NCBI GenBank assembly: GCA_023206055.1
Contig: CP065367.1
Location: forward strand, 434,001 to 498,000
Source of the DNA: Vibrio cyclitrophicus
GTDB taxonomy: Bacteria > Pseudomonadota > Gammaproteobacteria > Enterobacterales > Vibrionaceae
Direction: 5' to 3'
DNA length: 64,000 nucleotides
Of this stretch, positions 8,541 through 18,016 are shown in pieces (the stretch's first letter is position 1; each line of letters begins with the position of its first letter). The position numbers and the translations under genes are program-made. The notes under the pieces were generated by a model. The model ran no database searches and was not told the DNA's origin. It worked only from the letters and a program-made list of their open reading frames with translations.

Positions 8541-9794
8541 TTAGTTGAAGGTATAGTTAAGTTGTATCGCTGAAAGGTAAGCAGCGCCTTCAGCATCAAA
8601 TGTTAACTTGTCGTCGGCAGCATCGGTTTCTGTGAATGAACCGCTTTTACTTTGTACGAGTGCAAATGCGGCATCGATAGTCATGTTTTCAGAAACTGTG
8701 TAAGTTAAACCCGCTGAATACCACATCCGATCGCTGTCCGGGATACTTAAGGTCGCTTCACCAGCTTGTTCGTCATATGCCAAACCTGCACGTAAAGTCC
8801 AGTTTTGGCTAACCATGTAAGTTGCACCTACAGACCATCTCTGATTGTCTTCGTAATGTTCGGTTTTTAGGAAACATTCATTGTTTTTACAATCTGAGCT
8901 TGTGGCTTTTAACTCTTTGAACTTACTCCACTTAGTTAACTGCCAGCCATAGTGTATTGCCCAAGCATCGTTAAGCTGATGAAAAGCGGATAATTCGAAG
9001 ATATCGGGCAGTTCAATTTCAAGACGACCTGTTGTTTTTCCAGGGGCGTCGTTTGCCATTCTTAGACCAGTGTAATCAGTAAACTCACCGTCATCAAAGT
9101 CGAGCTCGACGGATGATCGGTAGCCAAAGCCAAATCGGTTGTATTCGTTCAGTTCATACAATGCGCCCACATTCCAACCAAAAGCAAAAGTCTCACCAGT
9201 CATCGAGATTAATTTGTCGCTTGGTGAGCCACCAACAGGTAGGCTGCCTTTGTGTCTGTTGAGTTCGGCTTCTGCATAAACAAAGTTAACGCCAGCTCCA
9301 ACACTAAAACTATCGTTAACTCTGTACGCGATATTTGGATTTAAGTTGACTGAAATCAGTGATGTGTCACCTGCCAAATCACCTGCATAAATATCATCTG
9401 GGTAATCAGTAGCTACTCCGTAAGTCGTGAACATGCCAATTCCCCAAGCCCATTTGTCGTTGATAGGATTAATGTAATAAGCAGCAGGGACAATTTGTAA
9501 AGGAGCTACATCTGATGATTTTTGGTTGAAGTCGCTGTCATTGATTTTGGTTTGAGTAACGTCTACCTCGGGATCAACGATAGAAACCGCGCCTGAAAAT
9601 TTGGCTGTATCAAATAGGGTCATTGCGGCGGGGTTTCTTGCTAGTACACTCGCGTTATCAGCTACTGCACCTTCACCTGAAAAGGCACGACCAAGACCTG
9701 AAGCAGAATGCTCAGCAACTTGGAAGCCAGCCGCAAGTGAGTTACATGCAAATAGTACTGAAAGTGAAACGAGAGAGCGTTGTATTGTTTTCAT
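8541..9794 (-). CDS. fadL: Long-chain fatty acid outer-membrane transporter FadL
   Basis: This outer-membrane beta-barrel takes up exogenous long-chain fatty acids. I place the start at 9794 because the minus strand reads AGGAGGGTCAAGG directly before that ATG, and the signal peptide MKTIQRSLVSLSVLFACNSLAAG begins there. An upstream in-frame ATG at 9884 would add 30 unlikely residues. The mature N-terminus GFQVAEHSASGLGRAFSGEGAVADNAS is the FadL hatch/S3-kink signature with the conserved NPAAM soon after, and the protein ends in the barrel-type YTFN. About 417 residues fits the family. volA follows 18 bp downstream. Confidence 0.9.
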   Translation of the reverse strand: MKTIQRSLVSLSVLFACNSLAAGFQVAEHSASGLGRAFSGEGAVADNASVLARNPAAMTLFDTAKFSGAVSIVDPEVDVTQTKINDSDFNQKSSDVAPLQIVPAAYYINPINDKWAWGIGMFTTYGVATDYPDDIYAGDLAGDTSLISVNLNPNIAYRVNDSFSVGAGVNFVYAEAELNRHKGSLPVGGSPSDKLISMTGETFAFGWNVGALYELNEYNRFGFGYRSSVELDFDDGEFTDYTGLRMANDAPGKTTGRLEIELPDIFELSAFHQLNDAWAIHYGWQLTKWSKFKELKATSSDCKNNECFLKTEHYEDNQRWSVGATYMVSQNWTLRAGLAYDEQAGEATLSIPDSDRMWYSAGLTYTVSENMTIDAAFALVQSKSGSFTETDAADDKLTFDAEGAAYLSAIQLNYTFN

Positions 9795-10003
9795 CCTTGA
9801 CCCTCCTAGGGCATCGAATTTCATTATTATCGTTTGAAAACACACTGAGCATTGTTGGTGTTGAAGCTCTAATGTAAATAGCATGTTAAATTCATGTTTT
9901 ATATAAAGTCAAAGAAAGAGTTGTTATTTTGTGAGGTTATATTTTTGAGGGGCGGCACTTTAACACTAATAATATAATTACAATCAATGGTTTGTTCGTG
10001 GTT

Positions 10004-10020
10004 GGAGGTGTGACCAGAAT
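10004..10020. promoter_or_regulatory. Possible FadR operator upstream of fadL
   Basis: GGAGGTGTGACCAGAAT shares the half-site GACCAG and a partial mirrored GGT with the FadR consensus (CTGGTCnGACCAG). FadR control of fadL is established in enterobacteria and Vibrio. The site is imperfect and lies about 210 bp from the chosen fadL start, so this is tentative. Confidence 0.3.
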
Positions 10021-10152
10021 GTTTATGTCAGCTATTGGTACAAATAGTGTTCAATTGCTCAATATGTAACAACTTTGTTTATGTTTACCGCCGATCGCTA
10101 AATCGGCATAATATCGACACTCGTTAGAAGTCATTAAATTGGAATTTTTAGT

Positions 10153-11235
10153 TTGGAATTACTCGCGATAGAGTTTCTTGGTAAACCGCTTCGTTTAGAA
10201 GGATCAATGGCAGGGTGGCAGCAGTTGTTTTGGGACAACACGTTAGTGTCTCAACTGGATGCGACTTCAGAAGACGACGATGTGAGAACACACACATTTA
10301 CACTTCGTTCGGGTGAGGAAACGTTGCAGTGTCACGTTGAATCGACCGTTCAGTGGCAACCCTTTGAGATGACGTATAAAGCATCGGTTAATGGGCAAAC
10401 CATTACCGAAGGAAATCGCAGCACCAAAGATATCGAACAACAAACTCCGGTTGTGGCACCTAAGCCTGAAAAACGTTTTAGCTTGATTGGTTTGGTGTCG
10501 CTCGGAATGAAAGCGCTGAAGAGTGCTAAGTTGATTAAAGTCGTGCTTGCTTCTGCGAGTTTAGCGGCGTATTCATGGCTGTTTTCTATTCAGTTCGCAC
10601 TGGCCTTAATCGCTTGCCTTATGTTCCATGAGTACGGTCATATCAGAGCGATGAAGTACTTTGGGATGAAGACAAAAGGGATCTACTTAATCCCATTCCT
10701 TGGTGGATTAGCGCTTTCAGACGAAAAGATTAATACTCGATGGCAAGATGTGGTTATTTCTATCATGGGCCCACTGTTTGGCTTGATATTGTCGTTGATA
10801 TTTACGGTCTTGTACTGGGCAACTGGCGAGATGTTCTTCGCCGGGCTTGCGGTGTTTAATGCTCTATTAAACCTGTTCAATCTATTGCCGATTTTGCCGC
10901 TCGATGGTGGCCACGTGTTGAAAAGCATCAGTTTTTCGATGAATAGCGTGTTGGGTATTGTACTGTGTGTCGCTGCAGCCGTTGCAGGTGTCGTGTTGAG
11001 TTACCAATTGAACTTAACCCTGTTTGGTTTCTTATTGATCATGGGTAGTGTCGAGATTCTGTTCGAATGGAGAGGCCGTCACCATAGCCATTTGTTGCCA
11101 TTAGACAGATACGGCCAAATCGTATCGTTCCTTTGGTATGTGGGCTTAGTATCGGGATTAATCGGTGTTATCTGGTACTTCGCTTCTACTGGCGACCAAT
11201 TACTGAGCCTCCCGTTACAGATTCTAGGCACTTAA
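10153..11235 (+). CDS. Site-2 protease family (M50) membrane metalloprotease
   Basis: The 360-residue product has a soluble N-terminal region of about 110 residues, then several hydrophobic segments. The zinc-binding motif FHEYGH (His159, Glu160, His163) lies in a membrane helix, and the third-ligand motif NLLPILPLDGGHVL is near residue 250. Together these define an S2P/M50 intramembrane protease. The start is TTG, because an in-frame stop lies 18 bp upstream and no ATG is available before MELLAIEF. No PDZ domain is visible. The substrate is unknown, and there is no anti-sigma factor neighbour as in the RseP system. Confidence 0.82.
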   Translation: MELLAIEFLGKPLRLEGSMAGWQQLFWDNTLVSQLDATSEDDDVRTHTFTLRSGEETLQCHVESTVQWQPFEMTYKASVNGQTITEGNRSTKDIEQQTPVVAPKPEKRFSLIGLVSLGMKALKSAKLIKVVLASASLAAYSWLFSIQFALALIACLMFHEYGHIRAMKYFGMKTKGIYLIPFLGGLALSDEKINTRWQDVVISIMGPLFGLILSLIFTVLYWATGEMFFAGLAVFNALLNLFNLLPILPLDGGHVLKSISFSMNSVLGIVLCVAAAVAGVVLSYQLNLTLFGFLLIMGSVEILFEWRGRHHSHLLPLDRYGQIVSFLWYVGLVSGLIGVIWYFASTGDQLLSLPLQILGT

Positions 11236-11297
11236 CGAATATCTATAATTGAGTGACTTGTTCATAAAAGCGCAGGGTCGCCAAATATAAACAAAAT

Positions 11298-11333
11298 GAA
11301 AAACGCCCTAACCATTTGGATAGGGCGTTTTAA
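11298..11333. terminator. Bidirectional terminator between protease genes
   Basis: AAAACGCCCTA / TAGGGCGTTTT with a 10-nt loop lies between the convergent M50 and M48 protease genes, with A and T runs on both sides. Confidence 0.85.
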
Positions 11334-11364
11334 TATCTGTGGTTTTAACTTGTACGTTCGTCAA

Positions 11365-12153
11365 TCATACTTTGCAATTCGGTTTAGCAACGTTCGATCG
11401 AGGCAGTGTCGTGATCTTGGTTTGTAGATCTTTAATTCGGGTACTGTGAGAAGGGTGCGTAGAAAGTAATTCTGGTGGTTGATTGCCGCCTGATGCTTTC
11501 GCCATATTCTTCCATAAATCGACACTTTGGTTTGGATCAAACCCGGCTTTAGCCATGTACTCAAGGCCAACAATATCAGCTTCAGATTCTTGAGTTCGAC
11601 CATAAGGCAGAATCACACCATATTGAACACCCAAGCCTAATGCGGCCATGGTCATGCCTTGATACTGCTTGTATTCTGATGAGCCAAGAGCAACACTGGT
11701 GATCGATAAACCTGTATTGGCGAGTTGTGATTGTGAAAGACGTTCGTTACTGTGATCAGCGAGAACATGCGCCACTTCGTGTCCGATAACCGTTGCCAGT
11801 TGGTCTTGGTTTACCGCGACATTGAGTAAACCCGTGTAGACCCCAATTTTTCCGCCTGGCAGAGCGAACGCATTCACTTGGTCACTATCAAAAACCACCA
11901 CTTCCCATTCACTAAAGCCTTGCTTAGGAATGTGTTGAGTAATACTGTTCGCTACGCACTGAACATAAGCGTTGGTTTTTGCGTCTTTACTGATGGGTTG
12001 CTCTTTCTTCATTTGTTCAAAAGATTGTGCCCCAAGCTGAGACATATCTTGATCTGAAAAAAGCAGCAGTTGGTTTCTTCCTGTCGGGGAAGCGCTACAC
12101 GCGGTTAGGCCTGCAAGAGTGAGAAGCGAGGCAAACTTCGTCCATGACGTCAT
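11365..12153 (-). CDS. Periplasmic M48-family metalloprotease lipoprotein
   Basis: This is a zinc protease with the HEVAH motif (His125, Glu126, His129) and the third-ligand region ESEADIVGLEYM near 189-200. It is a lipoprotein, with signal LTLAGLTACS and Cys19 as the lipid anchor. I place the start at 12153 (MTSWTKF), where AGAGGA sits upstream at good spacing. An upstream ATG at 12186 would put 11 charged residues before the signal. The 262-residue size fits the LoiP/YcaL-like M48 envelope proteases that cut misfolded or immature outer-membrane proteins. Substrates here are unknown. The gene is monocistronic. Confidence 0.85.
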   Translation of the reverse strand: MTSWTKFASLLTLAGLTACSASPTGRNQLLLFSDQDMSQLGAQSFEQMKKEQPISKDAKTNAYVQCVANSITQHIPKQGFSEWEVVVFDSDQVNAFALPGGKIGVYTGLLNVAVNQDQLATVIGHEVAHVLADHSNERLSQSQLANTGLSITSVALGSSEYKQYQGMTMAALGLGVQYGVILPYGRTQESEADIVGLEYMAKAGFDPNQSVDLWKNMAKASGGNQPPELLSTHPSHSTRIKDLQTKITTLPRSNVAKPNCKV

Positions 12154-12292
12154 ACAATATCCTCTGTGTATTCGGTTTTTATGCATGTTAACATCAACTT
12201 GCGTAATAACTAAGGACTGTAAGATAACTAACAGCCAGTAATATAGAAAAAGCTATGCACGCGACAACAAGATCATTAATTAAGGAACCCAC

Positions 12293-12718
12293 ATGAGCAT
12301 TTGGAAAAAGCCCGTTGACCTAGACACCTTCAACGCGACCTCAAAAAATACCTTAATTGAGCACCTCAACATTGTTTACACCGAGGTTAACGATAATTCC
12401 TTGGTGGCAACCATGCCAGTTTGTCATTTCACGCACCAACCACTGGGCATGCTTCACGGCGGTGCATCTGTGGTTTTAGCAGAAACGCTTGGCTCACTTG
12501 CTGCAAACTTCTGTGTACCCGATGGTTACTATTGTGTAGGGCTAGACATCAACGCTAATCACGTTCGTTCAATGCGTGAGGGGCACGTTATTGGCACCGC
12601 TGAGCCTATTCACCTTGGCGTATCTACTCAAGTATGGCAGATAAACATCACTGATGAACGTCAACGCTTGGTTTGCACAAGCCGTTTGACCATTGCAGTG
12701 AAGAAGCACAAACGTTAG
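12293..12718 (+). CDS. menI: Hotdog-fold thioesterase, probably 1,4-dihydroxy-2-naphthoyl-CoA hydrolase
   Basis: The 141-residue single-hotdog protein closely resembles E. coli MenI (YdiI). Conserved blocks are ATMPV, QPLGMLHGGASVVLAETLGS (the catalytic Glu is in VVLAET), VGLDINANHVRSMREG and STQVWQINI. MenI removes CoA from dihydroxynaphthoyl-CoA in menaquinone synthesis, but these enzymes also act on other acyl- and benzoyl-CoAs. No other men genes are nearby, so the exact substrate is inferred. Confidence 0.82.
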   Translation: MSIWKKPVDLDTFNATSKNTLIEHLNIVYTEVNDNSLVATMPVCHFTHQPLGMLHGGASVVLAETLGSLAANFCVPDGYYCVGLDINANHVRSMREGHVIGTAEPIHLGVSTQVWQINITDERQRLVCTSRLTIAVKKHKR

Positions 12719-12807
12719 TTCTGCAATCAAGGTGAGGCGCAGTAATCATCCTAGCCATACCTGATTAAACCTCATTTACACACTGTTTATTTTAGCTAGA
12801 GAAATCC

Positions 12808-13041
12808 ATGGTCATAACGTTTAAAAGTGGAAAAGTCATCGCAACTGCACATGAGTTGGTTGTTCGTTTAGATGGAGAGCATAGAGTTACATTACAAGCG
12901 CAAGTTGATGCAATTCAGCTGATCGGAAAAGGGGCAAACGTCATTTCGGCCAATGGTTCTGAGTGTAAATGGTCGATTAAATTAGACAACGAACAACAGC
13001 TTCGTGACATTGCCAATGAAATCGGCTGTGATGTGATGTAA
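12808..13041 (+). CDS. DUF3389-type small protein
   Basis: The 77-residue protein has no signal peptide or membrane segment. The sequence from VITFKSGKVIATAHELVVRLDGEHRVTLQA onward looks like a small beta-rich domain, and I recognise it as the DUF3389 family common in Vibrio. The function is unknown. It lies 89 bp after menI and 163 bp before sgrR. Its start has an AGAGAAA sequence upstream. Confidence 0.7.
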   Translation: MVITFKSGKVIATAHELVVRLDGEHRVTLQAQVDAIQLIGKGANVISANGSECKWSIKLDNEQQLRDIANEIGCDVM

Positions 13042-13204
13042 TTAGCGGTTATCATTACGTTTATTTCGGCTTTTCACTCTCTGTTAAAAGCACTAAATCG
13101 CCCACATTCGTAATCCCTTCGTAAAATAGTATTAAGTTCGATTGATTTTGGCTCATAAAATAGGGAAACTGAATTCAATATCCTTTGAATAAGTTTTCCT
13201 CTTT

Positions 13205-14899
13205 ATGAGCAGCCCAAGACTTCGCGTTCAATTTGAAACCCTGTTTGAATACTTCGATGGCAAAGATTCTGATGTTCAGCTCGACGACATAACAGAGGTG
13301 CTCTGTTGTACACGTCGTAATGCCAGAATGGTATTGAACAAGCTCGAAGAAGAAGGTTGGGTAGAGTGGTTACCTGCAGCGGGTCGCGGTAAGTTATCTC
13401 AACTTATCTTTAAGCAGAATCGTTGTGATGTAAGCGAAAACTTAGCACGCCGCTACTTAGAAGAAGGTAAAATTGGTCAAGCCCTGTCGGTACTTGACCA
13501 AAATGCCGCCAAACTTACTCAAGTTATTCAGAATTACTTGGGAGTACAGTATCAAGAGGGTGAACAGGTTATTCGTTTACCTTACTACCGTCCGCTCTCC
13601 ATGCTTAATCCAACCAAATCGATGCGACGTTCTGAGCAACACATCGCTTGTCAGGTATTCAGTGGATTAACTCGCTTAGATGAGAACGATCAACTGCAGC
13701 CTGATCTCGCTCATTCATGGCAAAAGATAAACGACCACCAATGGCGATTTTTCTTAAGGCCGGGCGTCCGTTTCCATAATGGCGAACCGTTGTTAACTAG
13801 CCACGTTGTGGATACGCTGCTTTTACTCGAGCCGCTTAACATGTTCTCGCATATCAAAGATGTGTCTTCACCGGCAAATTGCGTGGTTGATGTCTTTCTA
13901 ACGCGTCCAGATAAATATTTCCCACTCGCGTTAACTGAATCCGTCGCAAAAGTTACTCTGCCGATGATTTTACGTGGAGAAGATTACGATATTCGCCCAA
14001 TTGGTACAGGCCCTTATCGCATTGAAAAAAACGACGAAAAGCAACTCGTGTTAACGGCTTTCAATGGATACTTTGGTTTTAGGCCGTTGATCGATCGTGT
14101 GGAGGTGTGGGTCGTTGATGAAGCCTATTCGTCGATGGTTTACCCAAGCCTTTCGAAGCCGATAATGGCGGACCGTGGTGATAGTGATGACGAAGTAGAG
14201 CTTGATCCGGGCTGTACATATTTATTACTGAACAGAAAGAAGGGCATCGCACAAGACCCAGCTTGGGCTGAGTTTCTATCAAACGCGTTAAATGCGTCAG
14301 ATTTGTTTGTGCATATTCCAAAAGAGACAGTGATCGACTTGGGAGTTTTGCATGCTTACGGTATCAAGCCCGGTTGGTATGACATCAAGTTAAAGGTACC
14401 GGTTTGTCCACCAGCAAGTGTTAAACCAAGTATCAAATTAGCGTATCAATGCCAACACCCAATGTTTCCAACACTCGCTAAAGCCATCGTCACTGTGTTG
14501 AAGCAATATAATGTTGATGTCGAGCTTTCTGGTTACGAAACCGAACCACCACACGCTGATGATGTCGATATTTGGATCAACCCAATGGGGATTGCCAATA
14601 ATAGAGACGATGCATTAGCCGGTTGGTTGATGGATTACAGCTTTCTGGATGAATCGAGCCCAGCAGAAGACTTTGATCAATGGTGTCACATGATTGATCG
14701 TTGGCGTTCTGGTGAGTTTGAGCAATTCCCAGCGAGACAACTCGGTAAGCAACTTGTGCAAAGCAACCAATTGATTCCAATGTTTCACTGTTGGCTAGGC
14801 GTAAACAAAGACCAATGCGGTACGCTGCAAAACGCTAAGTGTAATGCACTCGGATGGTTCGACTTTAGCCAAGTTTGGGTAAAACCAGAAGTTGATTGA
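13205..14899 (+). CDS. sgrR: SgrR-type transcriptional regulator with solute-binding domain
   Basis: The 564-residue protein has the SgrR two-part build: an N-terminal winged helix of about 115 residues (LDDITEVLCCTRRNARMVLNKLEEEGWVEWLPAAGRGKLSQL), then a family-5 extracellular-solute-binding-like domain without a signal peptide (YYRPLSMLNPTKSMRRSEQ, FFLRPGVRFHNGEPL). In E. coli SgrR senses phosphosugar stress and activates the small RNA SgrS and the exporter setA. Here no SgrS is recognisable, and the next gene (49 bp) is an EamA-type exporter, which suggests a different regulon. The name follows the family and the signal is unknown. Confidence 0.78.
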   Translation: MSSPRLRVQFETLFEYFDGKDSDVQLDDITEVLCCTRRNARMVLNKLEEEGWVEWLPAAGRGKLSQLIFKQNRCDVSENLARRYLEEGKIGQALSVLDQNAAKLTQVIQNYLGVQYQEGEQVIRLPYYRPLSMLNPTKSMRRSEQHIACQVFSGLTRLDENDQLQPDLAHSWQKINDHQWRFFLRPGVRFHNGEPLLTSHVVDTLLLLEPLNMFSHIKDVSSPANCVVDVFLTRPDKYFPLALTESVAKVTLPMILRGEDYDIRPIGTGPYRIEKNDEKQLVLTAFNGYFGFRPLIDRVEVWVVDEAYSSMVYPSLSKPIMADRGDSDDEVELDPGCTYLLLNRKKGIAQDPAWAEFLSNALNASDLFVHIPKETVIDLGVLHAYGIKPGWYDIKLKVPVCPPASVKPSIKLAYQCQHPMFPTLAKAIVTVLKQYNVDVELSGYETEPPHADDVDIWINPMGIANNRDDALAGWLMDYSFLDESSPAEDFDQWCHMIDRWRSGEFEQFPARQLGKQLVQSNQLIPMFHCWLGVNKDQCGTLQNAKCNALGWFDFSQVWVKPEVD

Positions 14900-14948
14900 A
14901 ACCGAAGATGACTCGATTAGGACCAAACAACTCAATTAGGAAAAAACG

Positions 14949-15857
14949 ATGCAAACTCTGATGGTTACATTTATTACGCTGGTGGCATTTGCTGCCAATT
15001 CAGTATTGTGTCGTTGGGCCTTAATGGATCAAACGATTGATCCTTTGAGTTTTTCGGTCGTGCGCATTTTATCCGGTGCACTCACACTGTTGATTTTATT
15101 GACCTTATCTTCAAGCGCTAAACGTAAACAAGACAAGTTAGAAGGCAACGCTTCTATGTATACCAAGATTCGCTCTGAGCTCGATTTAACCGCGATATTG
15201 GCTCTACTGGTTTACATGTTCGGTTTCTCGTTTGCTTACCTCACATTAGGTGCAGGGCTTGGGGCTCTGGTACTGTTTGTCGCTGTTCAATTTACCATGA
15301 TTGCTGCGCACTTATTCGCTGGCAACAGAATGTCGTCGATTGAATGGGGTGGCTGTTTATTGTCTGTTGCAGGGCTTGTTTATTTACTCATACCGACTGG
15401 TGCGACAAGCTCACCAGATCTAACCTCTATCATATTAATGGTATTGGCTGGAGTTGGGTGGGGTATTTACACTCTGGCAGGCAAGAAATCTACGAACGCA
15501 CTTCAATCGACTACGGCCAATTTTGGTTTTGGTTCGTTAGTCATTCTTGCTTTGTTAAGTCTTCTAGCCTTCATTCCGAGCGTCACGGCACAAATATCTA
15601 TAACGGAGCAAGGTTTGATTTACGCAGTATTATCGGGAGCGGTAGCTTCTGGTGTGGGTTATAGCTTGTGGTATTACGTCGTGAAAAAACTAAACACCGT
15701 TGTTGCATCTATCGCGCAACTCTCTGTTCCAGTTATCGCGACACTTGGTGGTGTAGTACTGTTATCTGAACCTGTCACCATGCAATTTATAGTCTCATCA
15801 ACCGTTATACTCCTTGGGATAAGCTTGGTTCTTGTCGCCCCTAAACTTAAGAAATAA
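14949..15857 (+). CDS. EamA/DMT-family membrane transporter
   Basis: The 302-residue protein has ten hydrophobic segments in two EamA halves: residues about 1-140, starting VTFITLVAFAANSVLCRWAL, and about 155-300, starting LTSIILMVLAGVGWGIYTLAGK. The typical second-half helix LNTVVASIAQLSVPVIATLGGVVLLSEPVT is present. DMT proteins usually export metabolites. The gene follows sgrR by 49 bp with AGGAAAAAACG upstream, so it is probably in the same operon. The substrate cannot be read from the sequence. Confidence 0.83.
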   Translation: MQTLMVTFITLVAFAANSVLCRWALMDQTIDPLSFSVVRILSGALTLLILLTLSSSAKRKQDKLEGNASMYTKIRSELDLTAILALLVYMFGFSFAYLTLGAGLGALVLFVAVQFTMIAAHLFAGNRMSSIEWGGCLLSVAGLVYLLIPTGATSSPDLTSIILMVLAGVGWGIYTLAGKKSTNALQSTTANFGFGSLVILALLSLLAFIPSVTAQISITEQGLIYAVLSGAVASGVGYSLWYYVVKKLNTVVASIAQLSVPVIATLGGVVLLSEPVTMQFIVSSTVILLGISLVLVAPKLKK

Positions 15858-15878
15858 AGAATTCAATCATTAACTGCT

Positions 15879-16117
15879 ATGGCTAAACCAAACAAGAAAC
15901 AACCGACCAAGACGGTTCAGATTTTCTGTGCGAAATGCAAGACACAACTTTTCAAGTATCGGAAAGGAGGCAAAGGTGCTCTCGTTAAGTGCTTTATGAA
16001 GATTTCACGACAGAGCCATGTGTGTGCCCTGAATGCGGGATTGAATTTGCGCGAGACACCTTGGTTCGAGGTACACCAGCCTACAAGTTTGTGGGTGGCA
16101 AAGTAACGATGAAATAA
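15879..16117 (+). pseudogene. Zinc-ribbon protein broken by a frameshift
   Basis: The frame from 15879 encodes a basic N-terminus with CAKC, runs to GALVKC, then drifts into an unlike sequence and stops at 16106. Reading on in the +2 frame from about 15995 instead gives EDFTTEPCVCPECGIEFARDTLVRG and ends at 16117 with VGGKVTMK. Joined together, these give one protein with two CxxC pairs that would form a complete zinc ribbon. The net shift equals loss of one base (mod 3), near 15990-16000. It may be a real inactivation or a sequencing error. It follows the EamA gene by 21 bp and ends exactly at the terminator. Confidence 0.65.
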
Positions 16118-16150
16118 AAATGCCATAGCACGAATTGTGTATGGCATTTT
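16117..16150. terminator. Terminator after the sgrR-side genes
   Basis: AAAATGCCATA / TATGGCATTTT with a 12-nt loop that itself has CAC/GTG pairing. It overlaps the stop of the zinc-ribbon pseudogene and is usable from both strands. Confidence 0.8.
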
Positions 16151-16205
16151 AGATCTACTTCTGAAGTTCACAACTGTTCTTGAAGCTAAGAATCAAAGGC
16201 GAGTA

Positions 16206-16814
16206 TCAATGAACTCCAATTCGCCCTTGAAGCTTGAGAAGTAACAACGAAACTATCGCTCCAGTTGTATCGCAAAGCATGTCTTTCTGAGCATCCCAAA
16301 TATCACCTTGTGAGCCAAGGAACGCGATACCTTCATCACCACCTGCAATCTCCGCATACCACCACTCGATAATTTCATAACCTGCAGCCACACTCATGAT
16401 AGCAAATAGCGCAAAGAAACAGGCCAATACCGGTTGAGCCAGTTTTTTACGAATCAAGTACTCAGCGAGCGGGTAAGCGTAAAGACCAATCGAAAAGTGC
16501 GCCACGCGGTCAAAGTTATTACGTTCAGATCCAATCAGGTTATTAAACCAATCAAAGGGGACTTCAACGAAAGTGTACTTAGCGCCAATCGTATGCAGAA
16601 CCAACCAGATGAACATCAAAACGTAAGCCGTCTTTGAAAAGGTGAGCTTTGTTGATAACCACCAAATACCTACCAATATCGCGAGCGCTGGGACAATTTC
16701 GGCAATCCATACCGCTCTTGAAGAGGGAGCAAACGCTGAAAATAGAAACACAATCAGATACAACGTTGTCAATGACAGTAATGGTCGATTTTGAGCAAGT
16801 GGCGTGATTGTCAT
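16206..16814 (-). CDS. YjdF-like (DUF2238) inner-membrane protein
   Basis: This is a predicted inner-membrane protein with about six hydrophobic helices. The DUF2238 signature is present: IWLVLHTIGAKYTFVEVPFDW, then NNFDRVAHFSIGLYAYPLAEYL, then GYEIIEWWYA, and near the C-terminus GSQGDIWDAQKDMLCDTTGA. The conserved His, Asp and Glu residues in membrane helices suggest a metal- or proton-linked function, but none is established. I use the ATG at 16814, preceded by GAGAGATC. The upstream ATG at 16871 adds 19 atypical residues. Confidence 0.78.
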   Translation of the reverse strand: MTITPLAQNRPLLSLTTLYLIVFLFSAFAPSSRAVWIAEIVPALAILVGIWWLSTKLTFSKTAYVLMFIWLVLHTIGAKYTFVEVPFDWFNNLIGSERNNFDRVAHFSIGLYAYPLAEYLIRKKLAQPVLACFFALFAIMSVAAGYEIIEWWYAEIAGGDEGIAFLGSQGDIWDAQKDMLCDTTGAIVSLLLLKLQGRIGVH

Positions 16815-17015
16815 ATCAAGATCTCTCGTCGAATTTTGTAATAGTGTTACACAGTAATGAACAGTGTTCAATTGGGTGTTGATTACCAGATTTGTTGAAA
16901 AGTAGTGTTATAGCCCAGTATCTAGACAAACGGTTGCTAGAGTTTCACAAAAGTTTGATTTACAACAAAGCGATCCTTAAAATCGCTCTATTACTACATA
17001 ACAAGAAAGAAAATC

Positions 17016-17855
17016 ATGAAACTGGAAACTGTCGATTACCTTGCTGACGACGCAGCAGAACAATTTGTTCGCTCTCTACGTGAAACTGGTTTTGGTGTTC
17101 TTAAAAACCACCCAATCCCGAAAGAGCTTGTTGAGTCAATTTACGAAAACTGGTACCAATTCTTCATTTCTGAAGAGAAAGAGAACTTCCACTTTAATGT
17201 TGAAACACAAGATGGATATTTTCCACCTTCAGTGTCGGAAGTTGCAAAGGGCCACACTGTAAAAGACATCAAAGAGTACTTTCACGTATACCCTTGGGGC
17301 CAGATTCCTGAACAACTGAAAGAACAGATTCTAGATTACTACCAACGCGCTAATGCTTTTGCTCAAGAGCTATTAGGTTGGGTTGAAGCGCACGCGCCTC
17401 AAGAAGTACAAGAGAAGTTCTCAATCGCACTTTCTGAAATGATTAACGGCAGCGAGCAAACTCTGCTTCGCGTACTTCACTACCCACCAATGCAGGGTGA
17501 TGAGGAGCCGGGCGCAATCCGTGCTGCTGCACACGAAGACATCAACCTTTTAACTGTTCTTCCTGCTGCAAACGAACCTGGCCTTCAAGTTAAAGCTCAA
17601 AATGACGAGTGGTTAGATGTTCCATGTGACTTCGGTAACATGATCATCAACATCGGTGACATGCTTCAAGAAGCATCAGGTGGTTACTTCCCATCGACAA
17701 CTCACCGTGTAATCAACCCATCAGGTGAACGCCAAGAGAAGTCTCGTATCTCTTTGCCTCTATTCCTTCACCCGAAGCCAGAAGTAGTGCTATCTGAAAA
17801 GTACACAGCAAACGAATACCTAATGGAACGTCTAAGAGAACTTGGCGTTATCTAA
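17016..17855 (+). CDS. 2-oxoglutarate/Fe(II) oxygenase, isopenicillin-N-synthase-like
   Basis: The 279-residue protein has an N-terminal DIOX_N-like region (FVRSLRETGFGVLKNHPIP) and the double-stranded beta-helix oxygenase core. The iron triad is complete: His173 and Asp175 in HED, and His230 in TTHRV. The cosubstrate-binding RxS is Arg244 and Ser246 in SRIS. These features place it with the plant/fungal-type IPNS-like oxygenases. The substrate is unknown, and no antibiotic cluster surrounds it. The gene is monocistronic with its own terminator, ribosome-binding site AAGAAAGAAA and ATG at 17016. Confidence 0.85.
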   Translation: MKLETVDYLADDAAEQFVRSLRETGFGVLKNHPIPKELVESIYENWYQFFISEEKENFHFNVETQDGYFPPSVSEVAKGHTVKDIKEYFHVYPWGQIPEQLKEQILDYYQRANAFAQELLGWVEAHAPQEVQEKFSIALSEMINGSEQTLLRVLHYPPMQGDEEPGAIRAAAHEDINLLTVLPAANEPGLQVKAQNDEWLDVPCDFGNMIINIGDMLQEASGGYFPSTTHRVINPSGERQEKSRISLPLFLHPKPEVVLSEKYTANEYLMERLRELGVI

Positions 17856-17876
17856 TCAGTTAAACTGTATATTCTT

Positions 17877-17904
17877 GAAGGCCAGCGTAATGCTGGCCTT
17901 TTGT
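17877..17904 (+). terminator. Intrinsic terminator after the oxygenase gene
   Basis: AAGGCCAGC / GCTGGCCTT with loop GTAAT followed by TTG and T-rich sequence. Confidence 0.85.
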
Positions 17905-18016
17905 TTATCTGGTGCAACGGATTGATGTTTATTTGGTTTGAAACTCGACAAACTGACGTAAATCGCTTTCAATTAATAAGACACTCAAATGCATATGGCA
18001 ACGGGCCCACTTTATT

